Of a DNA stretch of 64,000 nucleotides, positions 12,541 through 27,500 are shown in pieces. The position numbers were made by a program, and so were the translations under genes. Under the pieces are notes generated by a model. It was not told the origin of the DNA. It saw only the letters and a program-made list of their open reading frames with translations, and ran no database searches. Source of the DNA: Callipepla californica brunnescens (taxonomy: Eukaryota > Chordata > Aves > Galliformes > Odontophoridae); contig JALIRH010000003.1 of assembly GCA_023055505.1 (NCBI GenBank), forward strand, positions 32,366,842-32,430,841. The letters run 5' to 3'. Position 1 is the first letter of the stretch. Each line of letters begins with the position of its first letter.

Positions 12541-15500
12541 CTGAAAAAGAAGAGATGAAAAATGCTGAAGGAAAGCAAAAGCAAACTCGCAATACAATCC
12601 AAATGTGTGTATAAAATGTAAAGATTCATGATCACACCAGGGAAACAAACTGAGTTAAAAGAAAAACTATGATTTGGGGAGATCAAATCCCTGCTTCTGA
12701 TACTCACCTTAAGAAAAGGTCTAGATATCAGGACAGAGCAGGAGAAGCAACGTATGCTCAGAAATGTACTTCATAAATTGGCTGAGTGGTTACAGACATT
12801 ACAAAGACAAGAGGGTAAGAAAATGCAAAACGCAACAAATGAGGACCAAATTCAAAATGGTACAGGACTTCACTCCCACCTACCCACTATGAACACACTG
12901 AGGAATGGCTCGCAAATGACAAAAATAGGGGCTTTAGGGAGGGATGCATTAATATTGAGGGGTAAAATGAAAGACGAGGCAGTGCTGCAAGCAATGGATT
13001 TGAGGGAAAGACATCAGTCAGAGAAAAACATTTGAAATAAATTAAAAAAAAAAAATAATGTCAAGGTTCCTTAAATTACAAATATAATCATTTAGTCAAA
13101 GCACACAGTGCTGTTTTGTTATACAGTGCCTATCATAATGGAAATGTTAATTATTAACTAGTAGTTAACATTATCAAGTTAACTAGTTAACCAATTAATT
13201 AACTACTAGGAAGAAAATATCTGATTTCTTAGTTATGAAGTTCATATGCATGTTTTAATGCTCTGAACTAGACACGCAATTAGTTTTTTACTGTACATAT
13301 TGAATAACTTGATCAGATACTCTCTTTAGGGTTTTTTCATGCCTGAAGTTAAAACACCACAATCAAAAATCACGCCTCATAGTAATAACAAAAAAGAGAA
13401 CTCTTCTCATAACAGGGATTTGAAAAGAAGAACGTAACTGGACAGTGGTATTGCTTCCCAAAGATTAAATTGTTATTTCAAGGCTATCAACTTTCTCACT
13501 TCTACATTTCACAGGAGGGGGTTCGATAATGCATCTGAAAAGCCTAACATTCAACAGAGCAGAAAGATCAGTCCACCCACTCTGCCACCTGCTGTTTTTT
13601 GAAAATTCCCGTTCTAAATACACTGGATCTCATTAAGGATATCTGGAAGACCATTTTATTTCTATAGTTTGAAGGTAAAATACGTAAATAAGGCCCTAGC
13701 CATAAGTATAGCATTCAATTTAGATGACAAGATAGTAGCTTTAGCCATGTCTAATGATCAAATAAGCTTCTTCTTTGCCTTTTTTGGTTGGATATAGCAA
13801 CTATAAAAAAAAAAACAGATTTTTAATTTCTCTGAAGACTGAAATCTAAGCAATAACCAGACCTTCACTAACCACCTACATCAGGTGGCTCCCTTCAGTG
13901 GGAGCTGTCACTAAGTTCATTTATGGGCTAAGATGCCGCACAGCCGGAAAAACCTGAGGATCATCAGAATTACCTCCTGGGCACTGAGCAAAAGCTGTAG
14001 TGATTCCATAGAGACGGGAGCGCTTGTGAGGTTGGAAGTTATCATTTTCTACTGAAATCATGCGATCCACAGCTACAACAGCATCCCTGCCAAACACAAG
14101 AGCACAGAAGTGAGATTAACACAGAAGTACAAGATAAAACAAAACAAAGAAATCTCAAATGGCTTATTTTTCACTATTTAGGGAGTGATCCCCTAAGATC
14201 TTAGCTTGTATGGATAACTCAAGTACACATAACTTTCATCCTAAGCAGCAGTGAGATTCAGTAGCAGGGAGCCAGCTTAATAATTCTGGAAGTACTTCCA
14301 ACATGTCCCTCTGCAGGAACACATCTGTTAGTGGTTCTGACGCATCACATACTCTGCAATCCTGTATCTTCCGTGACATAGGCAACACAGCTATTACACA
14401 TAACGATTACAGACAATGTTGTACACCAGATGGAGCCTCATATTGGAAAGGAACACAGTCATAAGGACTTTTTTTTTCCTAGAAACAAAACGGCAGTAAC
14501 TGACACAACTTCAACAGTTTCCCATTTATCCAGAATTGCATTTCCCAGCTGTTAGGTTCTAGTTTGGGAATCCTTAAACACATTAATAGCTCTTCCTGCT
14601 GCAAATGACAGAATTGTTTGTATATGAGTTTGCAGATAGAGCCCACATAACCATTCACCTCCAGGAAAAACAGTTAAAAATACACGGACTGGATGTTTTT
14701 CTGTAAATGCATAGTAAACTCCAAAGTCTCAACTGCATTTCAGTGTTTTAGTTTGCCACAAAAGAAGTGCCATCAAGACAGTAAAAAATGTCCTCTTATT
14801 TCTTATTATGTATTCAGATATCATCCAGTATAAAAAGCCTTGAGTGACTAATATCTGCCCTCTACAATGATGCAAGTAATGCCTTAAGGGAAACATGTTA
14901 ACTCCCACTCATTTCCCAAAAATGTTCAGTGTTACAAGCATTTTCTTAGAGGACAAATCACTGTGCTAAGAAGAAAACTCAACTAACTGTCAACATCAAT
15001 AGGTTAGCTCTACAGAATCACTCTGCCCTGCAACAGCTATTGCCAGAAATAGAAAAAAAAAACAAAACCAAAAACAAAAAAAGAGGAATGTGCAACATGT
15101 CAGACATGAGAAACGAAGTATACACTTCACTTCCTATCAGACAGGAGAACAGAATAAAGCATTCCATAATTTCTTTAGCAGATAACATACCTTCTCCAGT
15201 CTGTGTAGTATAAATTCTTCCCATAGCTTGTAACACCAAAAGGATACTGAATTCCCTCAACAATCTTTCGTCGACCAAGCTGATTAGGATTCATGCATTC
15301 CAGTCTCTTTGTACCTAGGTAGATTGAAACAATTCAGCTCGTTCAAAACAAAGATCAACAGAGCTCACATGAGGAAGAAAAGGTAAGAACAAGCATGCAA
15401 GCACAGACTAAAGCCTTCTGGAAGTCCTTCAGTCTGCCACTCAGCCAAAGGCCTTCCCATGCCAAATCTCCAAATGTGTCCAAGACTGGATGGCAAAGCA

Positions 15501-18500
15501 TTTTAGTGCTAATGTAATCATCACAGCACCTAACTTACAGAAGTACAAATGTCCTTTGCTCACATGTTGAAACTCCCGGTACAGAAACCAACATCCTCAT
15601 GCTGAAAGTAGAAGCTGTGAGAGGGTCTCCTCCATTCTGAGGTATGCTTCAACCACTAACCAGTTCTACTTCCTCTGGAAGGCACTTTTTAAATTGAGCT
15701 AGGTAAGCATGTTTGCAAAATATTTGCTGGCTTGGGCCACCAAGGCAAGACTGCAGGAAAAAAATCTAGCCTACAGATGCAAATAAGGTATAAAAAGTCC
15801 TATTTTAAGTCTACTACACGTATCGGGAACACTGCCAGCAAATGTAAACACCTGTAGAATTTTCTTACCTAGCAAGTTTCAAAATTAGGAGAAGAAAAGA
15901 AGAGACAAACATGAGAGCAAAAGACAGGAAAAAAGAGATAGCACAAGAAGAAACGTTTGAAGGCTAGAGAAAGTTTCTTACAGTAAAAAATAGAGCTTGG
16001 TCTTTTTAGTGTATCACTAACTTGAAAAGTGACTTGAAGTATATAAGCACCTCCACAGGAAGAGATTTCTGGAAGTCTACAGTGAGAAAGACAGCAGGAT
16101 GGGAAAAAAAAAAAGTTTATATGAAAATTAAAAGCACATTCTTTCTTTAAGCAGGTACACATAACCAACAAATCAGTAGCAGAATTCATCTCTTGATCAT
16201 AGAACGGTTTGCGTTGGAATGGACCTTTAAGATAATCTAGTTCCAAGCCCCCTGCTACAGTCATGAACCTCCCACTAAACCAGGTTGCTCAAAGCCCCAT
16301 CCAGCCTGGCCCTGAATGCCACCAGCGAGGGGGCATTCATAACCTCTCTGAGCAACCTATTCCAGCATCTCACCACCCTCACAGGAAAGAGTTTCGTTCC
16401 ATCTCTCATGAGAGAAGAGGGGCAGAATCACCTCCCTCGACCTGCTGGTCACAATTCTCTTCATGCAACCCAGGATATGGTCTGATCTTTAAATACAGTG
16501 TGAATTGCATTTTCAAGAATTGCCTCAAATAAAAGTAAAATAAAAGCCGAGCTTTGCCTAACAACAGGTCAAAAGGCTTAGGATAACAGTGCCAAAACAA
16601 TACTCTGTAGAGCCAGTTATCTTTTCTACTCTGAAACAAAATTTCTACAAAGATATAGTCACATATATGAAACAGATGAAAACTTGCTACATCTCTAGAC
16701 AGCTTTTTGGTCAGAATTAAAATCTTTCAGATTACACAGAATTCAAGAGAAGTAGTATGAACAAAAAGTGAGATTAATAAAGTCAAAAATCAAGGCATGA
16801 AATCTAAGTTGTAGACCTAAGAGCAATTAAGATAGTAATTGGCTGTGCATCTTTTCAGGACTGGACATACTTAGAATGCCAGTATTATGAAGACAGACTT
16901 CAGCACCTATTTACCTGCATCTACCCAACACAACATTGAGGAATAAGGATCAAATGTCAGCCCATTTGGTAATCCCAGATCATCCTTCACAAGAATTCTT
17001 CTGTTTGTGCCATCCATGTATGAAGTTTCAATTTTAGGAGCTTCTCTGTTCCAGTCAGTCCAATACAAGTTTCTTAAGAGGAAGAAAAAAGCAAAAATAA
17101 AGACTGCGGCTGATCTCAAAGGATTGTTGTAATCAAGGAAAAAAACACTGAGGATAAAAATCTGACAAAGAAATGACAAAGAAAACAATCACACATAAGA
17201 AGAAATACTTTCCCTGCATTGTTTAATGCAAGATGCCAGACAAAACACTTCTATTTCAGCAGTTCCATAGACTGTTCAAAACATACATCCACAACACTCC
17301 TTCCACCACCCATCTAGTCTACACAGGCTAAACAGCAGAAACAGCAACATTTAGCACACATCTGTAGGATTCATTCAAAATTCCATTTTTATTTTCAGCA
17401 TATCAAGCAGTATACAATGGAACTGATCAGAGTAGTTAATTGTCAGGGAAGAATCCCAGGGAGGGCCATTAATTCACTGATACTTTATCATTAATGGCCA
17501 TTTGTTAGTGGTGTTTTTTCTGCCCTTGAAAGCTATTTCTGAGGCTGAAAATTTACTTGACCTCTCTAAGAAGACAAGCTTTGCATATGTATTTTGAAAA
17601 GGTATCCATACCCTCTCACAGGATCCACGACAATTGCTCGGGGGTTCACCAGGCCACTGTCAAAAAGGATGCGACGCTGGCGCCCATCCAGTCTAGCCAC
17701 TTCTATTCTATCAAGTTGAGAGTCAGTCCAGAAGATGTTGCGACCTAGATGATCAAGAGCTATTCCTTCAGGGCTTCCCAGGTCTGCAAAAGAACAGAGA
17801 AAAATATTCATAGACATTATATTTTTTAGCAATATCTGCCTCATAAGCATTCTCAACTCTTAACAGAGAAGTTTTGGGTATTTTTTTTTTTCACTTTTCT
17901 GGTTGTGGGCAACAGAAGTCTCATCAGCTAGAAAAGGTTGATATGTTTTTCTCCAAGGCTCCCTCAGCGTAAGTTTCCCTCCTTGGGAACACCTCCTTTA
18001 TATAAGCCTTGGATTTCACCTATGTTTCAGATGGAGCTACAGCACAGAAAGCTTGGAGAGTTAAGATACTCACTTATGTTCCATGCTATGCATTATACTG
18101 GGCTGTTTTCATGAATTATAAATATGAGAACCAAACCAGCATACATCCCAAGTCTGCATGTAAACTTACTCTGAGGAGGAAAGGAAAAAGAAAGAAGAAG
18201 AAGAAAAGAGGTGACAGAGAGAAATAAATAGCAGAGATTATGAGAATCTTACTCTACCCTCCTTAGCAAGTCAGGATGTAGAATGATTTTATAGCACCTA
18301 ATATTCCCCCTTCTTCAGTGTGGCACACCTTTGAAGAGCTGGATTTTTAATGCATTTAGTCAAAGCAATACAGAAAGTATGCTCCAAAGTACTAGAGATA
18401 ATGCTATTAGCTAACTGATGGAATTTAGATCCTGTTCTTTGTTTTTGCACAGCAGTCCTTTTTGGAACGTATTTTAGTACTGTATGTGCACAATTTGTCT

Positions 18501-21500
18501 TGGATAGTTAGTTGTTCCAAAAGCAACAGGAAATAACAGATAACATCCTTTCTACTTTAGCACTGGTAATTTCTAACTCACATGAAAGATGCAGAATAAA
18601 TACATAGCTCATCAAGGTTTAATTCAGTCACTGTGTTAAAGCTGCTTCTACACTTTTCAACATTTGTATGTTCATTGAAAAGGAACGTGAATGCTGTGTG
18701 GGATGTTGTGCAGCCAAAGCCAAGTACAAATCACTTTTAGACTAATTTCAGTCCCAAAAGAAATAGAATTGCACGTGGTTACTCCCAAACAGGCAGTGAC
18801 CCTTCATACCAGCCAGCTGTCAAGAAATATTTCAAATGCAGGTTGACACATCGTTTAAATGTCCTGCAACAAAGGAATGTGGAAGATGAGTGTTCTACTG
18901 ATTTTCAAGTGTATTTACTGACAGCCATTAAATGAACAGTGTGCAACACACACTTTCTCAGTGAGGAAAAGGCATTAGTGACACAGATGTGCTCGTGCTG
19001 CACTGCCATCAAGCCTGGTACAGTCAAAGGCTCTGCTGCTTAGAAACAAGCAGGCTTGTATAGACATACAACTGATATAATTTAAGCAATTACAACAAAG
19101 AAGGAAGCTCTCCTTCCTGACCTGCCCCCACAGCTGCACAGCTCAGAAAGCCTCCACAGGCAATACAGCTGCAGGAATAGATGGGAACTGGATTGGGCTC
19201 CACAATAAAACATGCTTCTGCAGAGCAATTCAACTTGGATCGCAAAAGCTTTAACAACAACAACCAAAAAAAGTGCATTCCACAAAAATATGTGTGAACT
19301 GAAGAAAGCAGCTGCAGCCCTCCAGAGGAAAAAGGCAAAGATCAAAACAAAATCATAAATTCTCATGAGCTTTCTAAGAGTGAGGCATTTTCCTATTTCC
19401 CGAAATTTTAAAGATTCAGTTTTGAGTACCACAGAGATATTCAAACACTGAATATCCAACCTTAAATTGTTCCAATTCTTCATCAAAAATCCAGTTAACA
19501 TTTACACACAGAAAGTAAAGAGAAACATTGCTCAACATCTCTTCAGGAATACCAAACACATCCTATGTGAACGACAAGACAACAGAAATTATGAGATATC
19601 TTTACACATATGGCGTTTTTTGTAGCAGATGAAAACACCAGGTTCCCACGTGGCAGTGGTATGTTGTAATCACTTTGAATTACCTAAAATAAACCAATTT
19701 AGTTGAAAGCCTTCACAAATATTCCTAAAATATTTTACATACTGCAAGACTTTCAAAGCACACACACACAGTTTCATTAGACAGACCAATTCGTATCTAT
19801 ACAAAATCTTTAGCAATATCAATTTCCTTCACTTTTTAAAAGGCACAATCTGAGAAAAACCTTGAAGAGTAGATCCTTGAATAGTAAAGATTGGAAATCC
19901 TTTCCCCTTGACACTGTACTTAAACATGCACAGGCTTACACTATTGTTTAAAGTCTCTCTTAGATTAAAAGCATTAGGATTAAAAGGAAGTTCTACAGAT
20001 TCCACAGCCATCAAGCTGTACAGAAATAGTTGCTGTAGCAGCTAGGGATGGCTTTAAGTTTTCCCTTAACCCTTCCCAGGACAAAAGCACAGTCCAAGCT
20101 GCTCCCACGTCTCCACTGCCACTGAGAGACTAAATAGGATAACAACAAATTGGCTTTTCTGAAGCACACATTCCAGGTAGAGCTATATAGTACATCCAAA
20201 GAAAACCAAAGCAAATTTAATGTAGAGTTTTAAGACTAGTTATCATTTTGCTAAAGCAATTTCCTACATTTCAGTGACAACACCTGGAAAGGATCAAAAG
20301 CAAGAATGATCTACTCTAGCATCTTGACTTTACAAGTATTCTAGGATCCCAAGGACACAAACAAATACATAAAAAGTGCCTCCCTCTAGCCTCTTCTGCT
20401 GTTTTCTTCCCCCTTCTCTCCCAGCTCCGCATTCTCCATTTGGAGCTGTCAGAATTCAGTCTACATATATACTCCAGCCTGTTTATTCATTTGGACTTAA
20501 TTTACATATAAGAGAAGAGACTTACCACTTATTTTAGCAGTGGAAAGTCAATAAAGTGCTACTGCACTGGAAATAGATCCTTCTTCATTTTACGTTATCA
20601 AGGCTTTGGGGCTATTGTTTACCTAAATAATACTCACTTGTAATGCTACTGCTGAAGTAACACCTGTGAATTATTCGTATTGAATTTGTGTCTTTAATGC
20701 AATTAATCGGAAGTAGGAAGAAGAACTTAGTACTGTTACCTGTTCTGATGATGGTCGTTGGCTCCCCACCATGCAGGCTAGCTCTACTGATTGATGGACC
20801 ACTGATGTCTGTCCAGTAAACCATCTTGTCCATGCAGTCATAAGCAACTCCAATAATAACTTTGTCCTGTTGATCAGCAAGCAAAATAGATCAGGTAGAG
20901 AAAAGGATAGTGTGGGAAGTCACTGTAGTATAGTTTAGATTAATGCTTCCAATTATAAGTTCATGCTACTATCTTACTTCATTATTTCTCATCTGCTTTT
21001 TTTTTTCCCTTTCATTCTTTCTCTTTGAGGAAATGTGCTCTGTATGTTCATCAATCCACACACAATGGCTGCATTTCAGCAGAGTTACTTAAAAAGCATC
21101 AACTGCCATAACAAAGTTCTAGCAAACTAAGTTCATTAAATAAGTTTTGGAAATACTCCACAAATGATGAATCTTTCTGGTGGAATGAATATTCTCATAG
21201 GGAAGGAAGTGACTTTTTGGATAAATGAAGATAGGTCTGAAGATTTGAGTTTAGAGTGTAAACCCTTTCCTCAAAGAAATGAAAGCCAGTTTCAGGGTAA
21301 AGTGCTAAAGTATCACGGATTCCTGAATCTATATCCTGTGCTGCTTTTGTTACTTAAGACTCTCATTCATTTGACAGAAAATGAAAGATGAACAGCTTCT
21401 TAGAGAGATGGTCCAACAACACAATCTGCAACAGAGATGCACTGATTACTGAGCCTACATTAATGCTCTAGAGTACTGAATGATCTAAATGTCTTCATGC

Positions 21501-24500
21501 TATCACTTCCCAGATATATAACACATAAAAAAGAAACAGTGGTAATAGCAGAGACTGCGTTTAATTAAAGTTTTAATGAAACTCTGCATGTTATCTTTTG
21601 AAAGCTCTTTCCTGTAGGTAGTCCTAAGCCAGACCAAGTAAGTAATAAGACCAGCTGACAGATTCAGAATTGTGTGCCTATATCAGCGTAATTCCAATTC
21701 TACCAATTAAAGTTCTTTCCTTAAAGCACTACTGCAGCAGAACTTTGGGCAAGAGAAAAAAGCAAAGTTTCACCCTTACATCACAACACAGTTTGCAGTA
21801 CTATTTACTGAACTGGATCAGTGTAATTTAGTCTGTATTTCATCTATTCAGCAAACACGATATCTGCTACTGCTATTATAAATACTCCCACTCTGGAATG
21901 AAAATATAAATTCCATGCTCCAGGCAAAATGAATGTGACAAAACTGGAAGTGGGAAAAGCTTGTGTGTTTCACAGGTGATGGAGAACAGGTTCTCAACAT
22001 CAGGGATTCATTTTCGAGGAAAAAAGATTCTCAAGACAGTAGTAAGAAGTGTGGGAAAAATATCTACCACCCACTGGGCCTGCACATGAAAAAGGAAAGA
22101 AGAAAAAAAAGAAATCTGTATATCTGTAGCCAAGAAAAGCTGAAAACTGACTGAAGAGCAGGAATAGATTAAGAGGTATGACAAAAAATTGAGAGGAGAA
22201 AAGAAAAAAAGGGTCTCTTTTGATACTTTTCTTGCAGGTCTTCTAGTCTTCTAGATTTTTACACCAATGGAAATGTGAGGTTAGCAGTACTTATACAATG
22301 AAGTTTTGGAAGCATATGAGATCACAAATATTAAATTATTGTCACAGAATCTATTCTTTAAAAGCAAGTAACTTTTTTTCCTATAGCTCAGTTTTTTTGA
22401 ATAGTCAGGACAAAAAAAAAAGAATCAGTGACAAAGTGCTGAGGTACCAAAATCTTACTGAAAAGTAAGAACTGAGTTTGAAACTTAAGCTATCAAATGA
22501 CAAAAAACAAACAATCACTTTCATCTGTGTTGCAGCTCTTCACAGACACACTGATTTTTGCAGTACGTTACTTACTGGAATATGCAAGAGTGCTTTTGCA
22601 CCATTTTTCTTCATGTTGTTTCCCTCTAGTGGAACATGTTCAATTTTCCCACTTTGGGCAAAAAGCAAATGTGTTCCTGGAGGCAGAGGTATTGCGTCTG
22701 GCCGAACAGAGGGTCCAATACCAACAGGAGGAGCAGCTGTGCTCAGGCCTTGTTGATAGAGAAAGAAACAGATGGCAACAAAATTAGCTTGTGCAGTGCA
22801 ACAAGGCTCCTTGTTACTTACAGAAACAATTACAGCCAGGCTTCTTAGAAGGGAACAGCCATATAAGTAGACACTAACTCTAATCAGATGCAGAAAACTT
22901 CTGATTTTCTTCCCTTGGCTGACAGAGAAGAAGCAACTGACATAACAGACCTTTTCATGTTCAGCTCTGTAATTGCTCATTCCTTCATATGTTCAAAAAA
23001 AGCCTATCTTATTTTGCAACTGAACTAATGAAGGTTTTGGAAGGAACATCCTTATTTCCTGAGGCAGCAGCCATTTAGCACATATTCAGAGGTTCCCTGA
23101 GGGCAGACACTATAGGGGCCCCTTACAGCTTCAAAGCAGGAAAGAAGTCAGAAAACCTCTTATTCAGAGGCTCACCACAGTTGTCCAGATGCCATGGCAG
23201 AAGGAAAAGCATAAACTGGAGTTGCCAAAGGGCTGTAGCATGTGGCAAACTGTCACTGGGACAAGACAAGCCTGCATTGTTCTAATTCAGTGCTACATCT
23301 CAGGGGCCCCATGTTTGGTAGACAGTGTACATCAGAGGAGAGATGCCCAAAAGAAACAAGTGCTTCAGTCACTTACATGGTGGTCGAACTCCTGGGCCAC
23401 TTCTGGTGCCATCGATCTCATTTCCATCCCTATCCACACACCAACAATATCCAGTGCTGCCATGGCACTGAGTGGGTACGTAATTGCCATGTTCATCACA
23501 CTGGGGAATGAACTGACCAACTCTTATTTCTCTTTGGAAGAAAGTGCCTCCGCTTCCAAGAGCTACTTCTTTCTCATGCTGACATTTGGTCTTTACCACT
23601 CCTATGAAGAAAACAGACCAGTGTATGTTTCTGCTTCAATTAATAACTATTCTCCATTAGTAGTTACCATACTCAGACTACTTACAAAAGACACATTCTC
23701 AATATTGGAGGAACATGATACAAATTTAGAAGCCATCAATACACTTTCAGAGACAGTCTGCCCTATGTAAAAATAACATATTTGTCTTAATTTTACATCA
23801 TTTTCAATATATTTTACTGTTTAATTTAGAACAGAACAAGAAGCTCTCTTCCAGCTTTCTACATTGAAAGGTCACAAAAGAGAAGCTGGAAAACATTTTT
23901 TCTCCTAGAAGGACATTAGCAAGAACATTCTGTCCAGCTTTGTGACCCCCCCAGTGTCTACTTGTTTGGCAAATATCCACAGACTTCAAGATGCGACTAA
24001 TTAGTCAGACTATACAGTGGATATATATATATTTTAATGCTAAAAGTCAAGTTTCCCTTCAGAGGGGCAAGAGAAAATCATGACATAAAGCAGACGCTGA
24101 GCTCTCTACACAGCCTAGGAAATGAGACAACTTATTGCTCTGATATGTATTAGGTTTTTAAAGCTCAGGCATCAAATTTGAGCACTCATTTGATACTTGT
24201 GGACTCAAGAAAGGAGCAGTAGGAATAGATTGCCCAGATCCTGCTAAAGCACATAAGTGGGGCCATACTGAAAGCTGGAATACTACTACACAAAGAGAGA
24301 AACAAGTAATACACAATGGCTATACATGTTACAACAGAGAAAGATGAATTTTCTAGATTATCAAGAGATTCAGGGATAAGTTTCTTCTGGTTTCAATTTT
24401 ACAAAAGCAGTCTGGACCAAAGAAAAAAATCTTCCTTTGCTATAATATGTCATGCAATAAGGAATGTAATCTAGACCAACATATCCTTCCAGATACCAAA

Positions 24501-27500
24501 CAGCACAGCGAAACTGAAACAGAATGCAATAAACTTTTTCCCTCTCCACACAAAGAAATCTGTTCCATTTTGACCTTATACTTGAAACCTGAAGGGCTCT
24601 CCACAATGGGAGAGAAAGGCCTCTTATTATGGGGGAATATCCTCTTCCTGATTTCTATAGACAGACAGAAATATTTAACACAAACTGTCTGAGAAGGAGG
24701 TTGAGCACTGCACTTCGATTTATTCCTTCCTCACTTTTACATTGTCTAGTGGGCAGCATCAGCTATGTGTGGCTCAGACTAGACCCAGCTCAGCAGAGTA
24801 AGAATTTAATCTCACGTGCCTACAGACTACTGTGGTGTAAAAGTCACACAACTATCAATTAAAAAAAAAAAAAACAACACACACACACACAAAAAAAAAA
24901 CAAACAGTTATGCAAGCAAAAGCTTTGGAAAAGTTTTGTGCACCTGGACACAATTAGAGAAATACAAATGTCTGGAGAACAGCTCAGTCCAAACAAATAA
25001 AATATTTGGCCTCAACTTTAGTGTGGGTGGTGAAGAGTCTTGAGTCAAGTTACAAAATCAAACTCTGAAAGAAAGTCTACCTCAAACTTTGTTTATAGCA
25101 CTCAACACACTATGCAGGTAAAAGAAATGATTAAAAAAAATGAAAAATATTTTAGTCAGTGGAAAGATGTAATTAAGTGGTATTTCTAGCAAGCTACCAC
25201 ATTACCCCAGTTTGGTTTTAAATTTCCTTATTAAGAAATTTCATTTCTTCATTAGGACTCTGGAAGAAGATATACAACCACAGATCATGTCACTTGGAAG
25301 AGAAATAGTACACAAAAGATGAGAAGGACAAGACCTCATTACTGGGTAAATAGAGCTCATTAAAACCAACATGCTGATTCACACAGTCAAATGAACAGAT
25401 GCATTTGGAATACAACACGCACACTGCCCTTTAAAGACAGAGAGTTATCTTGGAAAACAACAACTAAGAAAAGTCTTCAGTGGGTCACTAACTTGGTGCA
25501 AGCACAGCTACATTTGACTGTGAGGGAGCACCACCCAAGTATAGAGAAGCAATGTCATTGTTCTGGGTGGTAATGGTAAGATGCTTCAGGGAATACTGGG
25601 TCCAGCTCTGACACCCAGAGTTCAAAAGGATAGTGAAAAATTGAATCAGTGTACAGGAGAGAGAAACTGCTGCAGTGCAGAACAGAAATGCACACTGCCC
25701 AGGACATGATGTTTGACAGGCCACATGCACACTAGTCTACTTCCATCAAACAGTGTATCCTGAGCTAAGTGAATACTCCTCCTCAGAAAAATACATTTCT
25801 ATTCAACGTTTTCAACACGCTTTTTGTGGTTGTTTTATAAACTGCTATGAGCAGTGCAGAATTTGAAACTCTGGAAAACAACATAAAACTTTAAAAAATG
25901 AACTGAAAGTAGCCTGGATACTGCACCAGACAAAAAAAGACACATGTACACATTCCTCACATAAGCAAAGACATAAACACAACTGGGGGAAAAAGCAAAC
26001 GAACAAACAAACCCATACACAAACATTCAAAGTTTCTTTTGGTCATAAAGGAAAGTTCTTGTAGTTCTCTGCAGATCATTTATGGACCTTTCTGAAACAA
26101 ATAGAGGCTGGGAAAGCAGGAGGGAACGGGGATGTATGGGACTTCTTCCCTTCCGCCTTGTAAGAGGGATTAAAGACTAATATGCTGTATCACATTTAAT
26201 CAGTTTGTGACAGCATTCAGAAATTTTCAAAGATCATATAACTACTCAAGCAGGTTTTCATTCACAAGCTAAAGACAGAGAAGTGATAATAAGAATGTGT
26301 CCAGTACGTAACCAAAGAGTACTCTTTAATTTCTGACGTACCTCACTTTGTTCCCCAAACAACACAGTTAAACTAGCACTTCTGACTGCTGTTCTCAGAC
26401 ATTGCCAAAAACGGAAGAAAATCAAAAAACAAAAAAACAACACACTGTCCTTTGTCCATTCATTTTCCTTTGCAGTTCTTCACTTACAGCATTGCCCTGT
26501 GCATTTTTCATGTGAAACAAATGGTGTACAGAGCACCAGCAAATGGCTCTAACGGTCAGACCCCCAGTCCAAGAACCCAGATTTGTTTCTGTTTAGTAAA
26601 CAGTGTCTGGGGTCTGCAGGGGTAGAAACACTCAGACATCTGGTTTTTTGAAATGGAAAAATGAAGCGTGAGGAAATAATGAAGTACAGACATTCTTAGC
26701 AGTTGTAAGCAGTGAGACATTCCAGCATCATTAACTCTTTTGTTAACCTACCGGTTTATTCCTACAACATTCAGTTACGTATGACTCAAATCCATGTTAT
26801 TTGTTAGTGTCCTTGCTTTGAGAGCTGCCATTCAGCAGCGGTAAAACTCAATAGTATGTTCCATATAATAAAAAAGACACCAAACAAGCAAGCAGTTGTA
26901 CATACTGTTTGGAAAAGCACGTTAAAAAGAACAAAGTATTCGGATGAATGAAATTTTCCATGCTATTAACAACAAGGACAGATTTCAGTGACTTGACTGA
27001 GGCTAATTTCAGTGACTTGACTGAGGCTAATTAGATCAAAACTTTATCAGGTAAAAGGGGAAGAATACAATGGATTCTCATCTGGAATCTCCACCCTGAA
27101 GTAAGTTGGTTGGTGCTAAAGTAAGTTGAGCTACTTTTTCCTGAGCTTCAGAAACTTGTTTGATTCCAAATACTGGCAATGATTAACTGTTGGATATATC
27201 TATTTTAAAAGTGCTAAAGCTTTACCAATAAATGACATTCCAAAGGCAGCTATTGTTCTATTAACTCTCAAAGAAGGGAGGAGTAGTCATGCTTGTTGTC
27301 AACACTGCCATTGCCACAGACCAGAAGGGCAACGCAGATATTCCTACTTCAGTCAGGATTCAGCAAAAGCAAGACTTCCCATTTATAAAACTCACATTTC
27401 CCAGCTCAGAGAATTTCATGAGCAGAAACAATGCAAGTGACTCCAAAGCATGCCTTCTATTCCTAGTACAAAACAGCGTAAAACAAAAACAAAACAAAAC

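Noticed and set aside
22540..22980. Minus-strand open frame of 146 codons as a separate gene
   Set aside because: Its C-terminal half is NID1 exon 14 (22748-22576); the rest is intron 13 read through the acceptor and intron 14 read through the donor.
23189..23770. Plus-strand open frame of 193 codons
   Set aside because: It is antisense to the NID1 thyroglobulin exon and its flanks; no recognisable domain or splice support.
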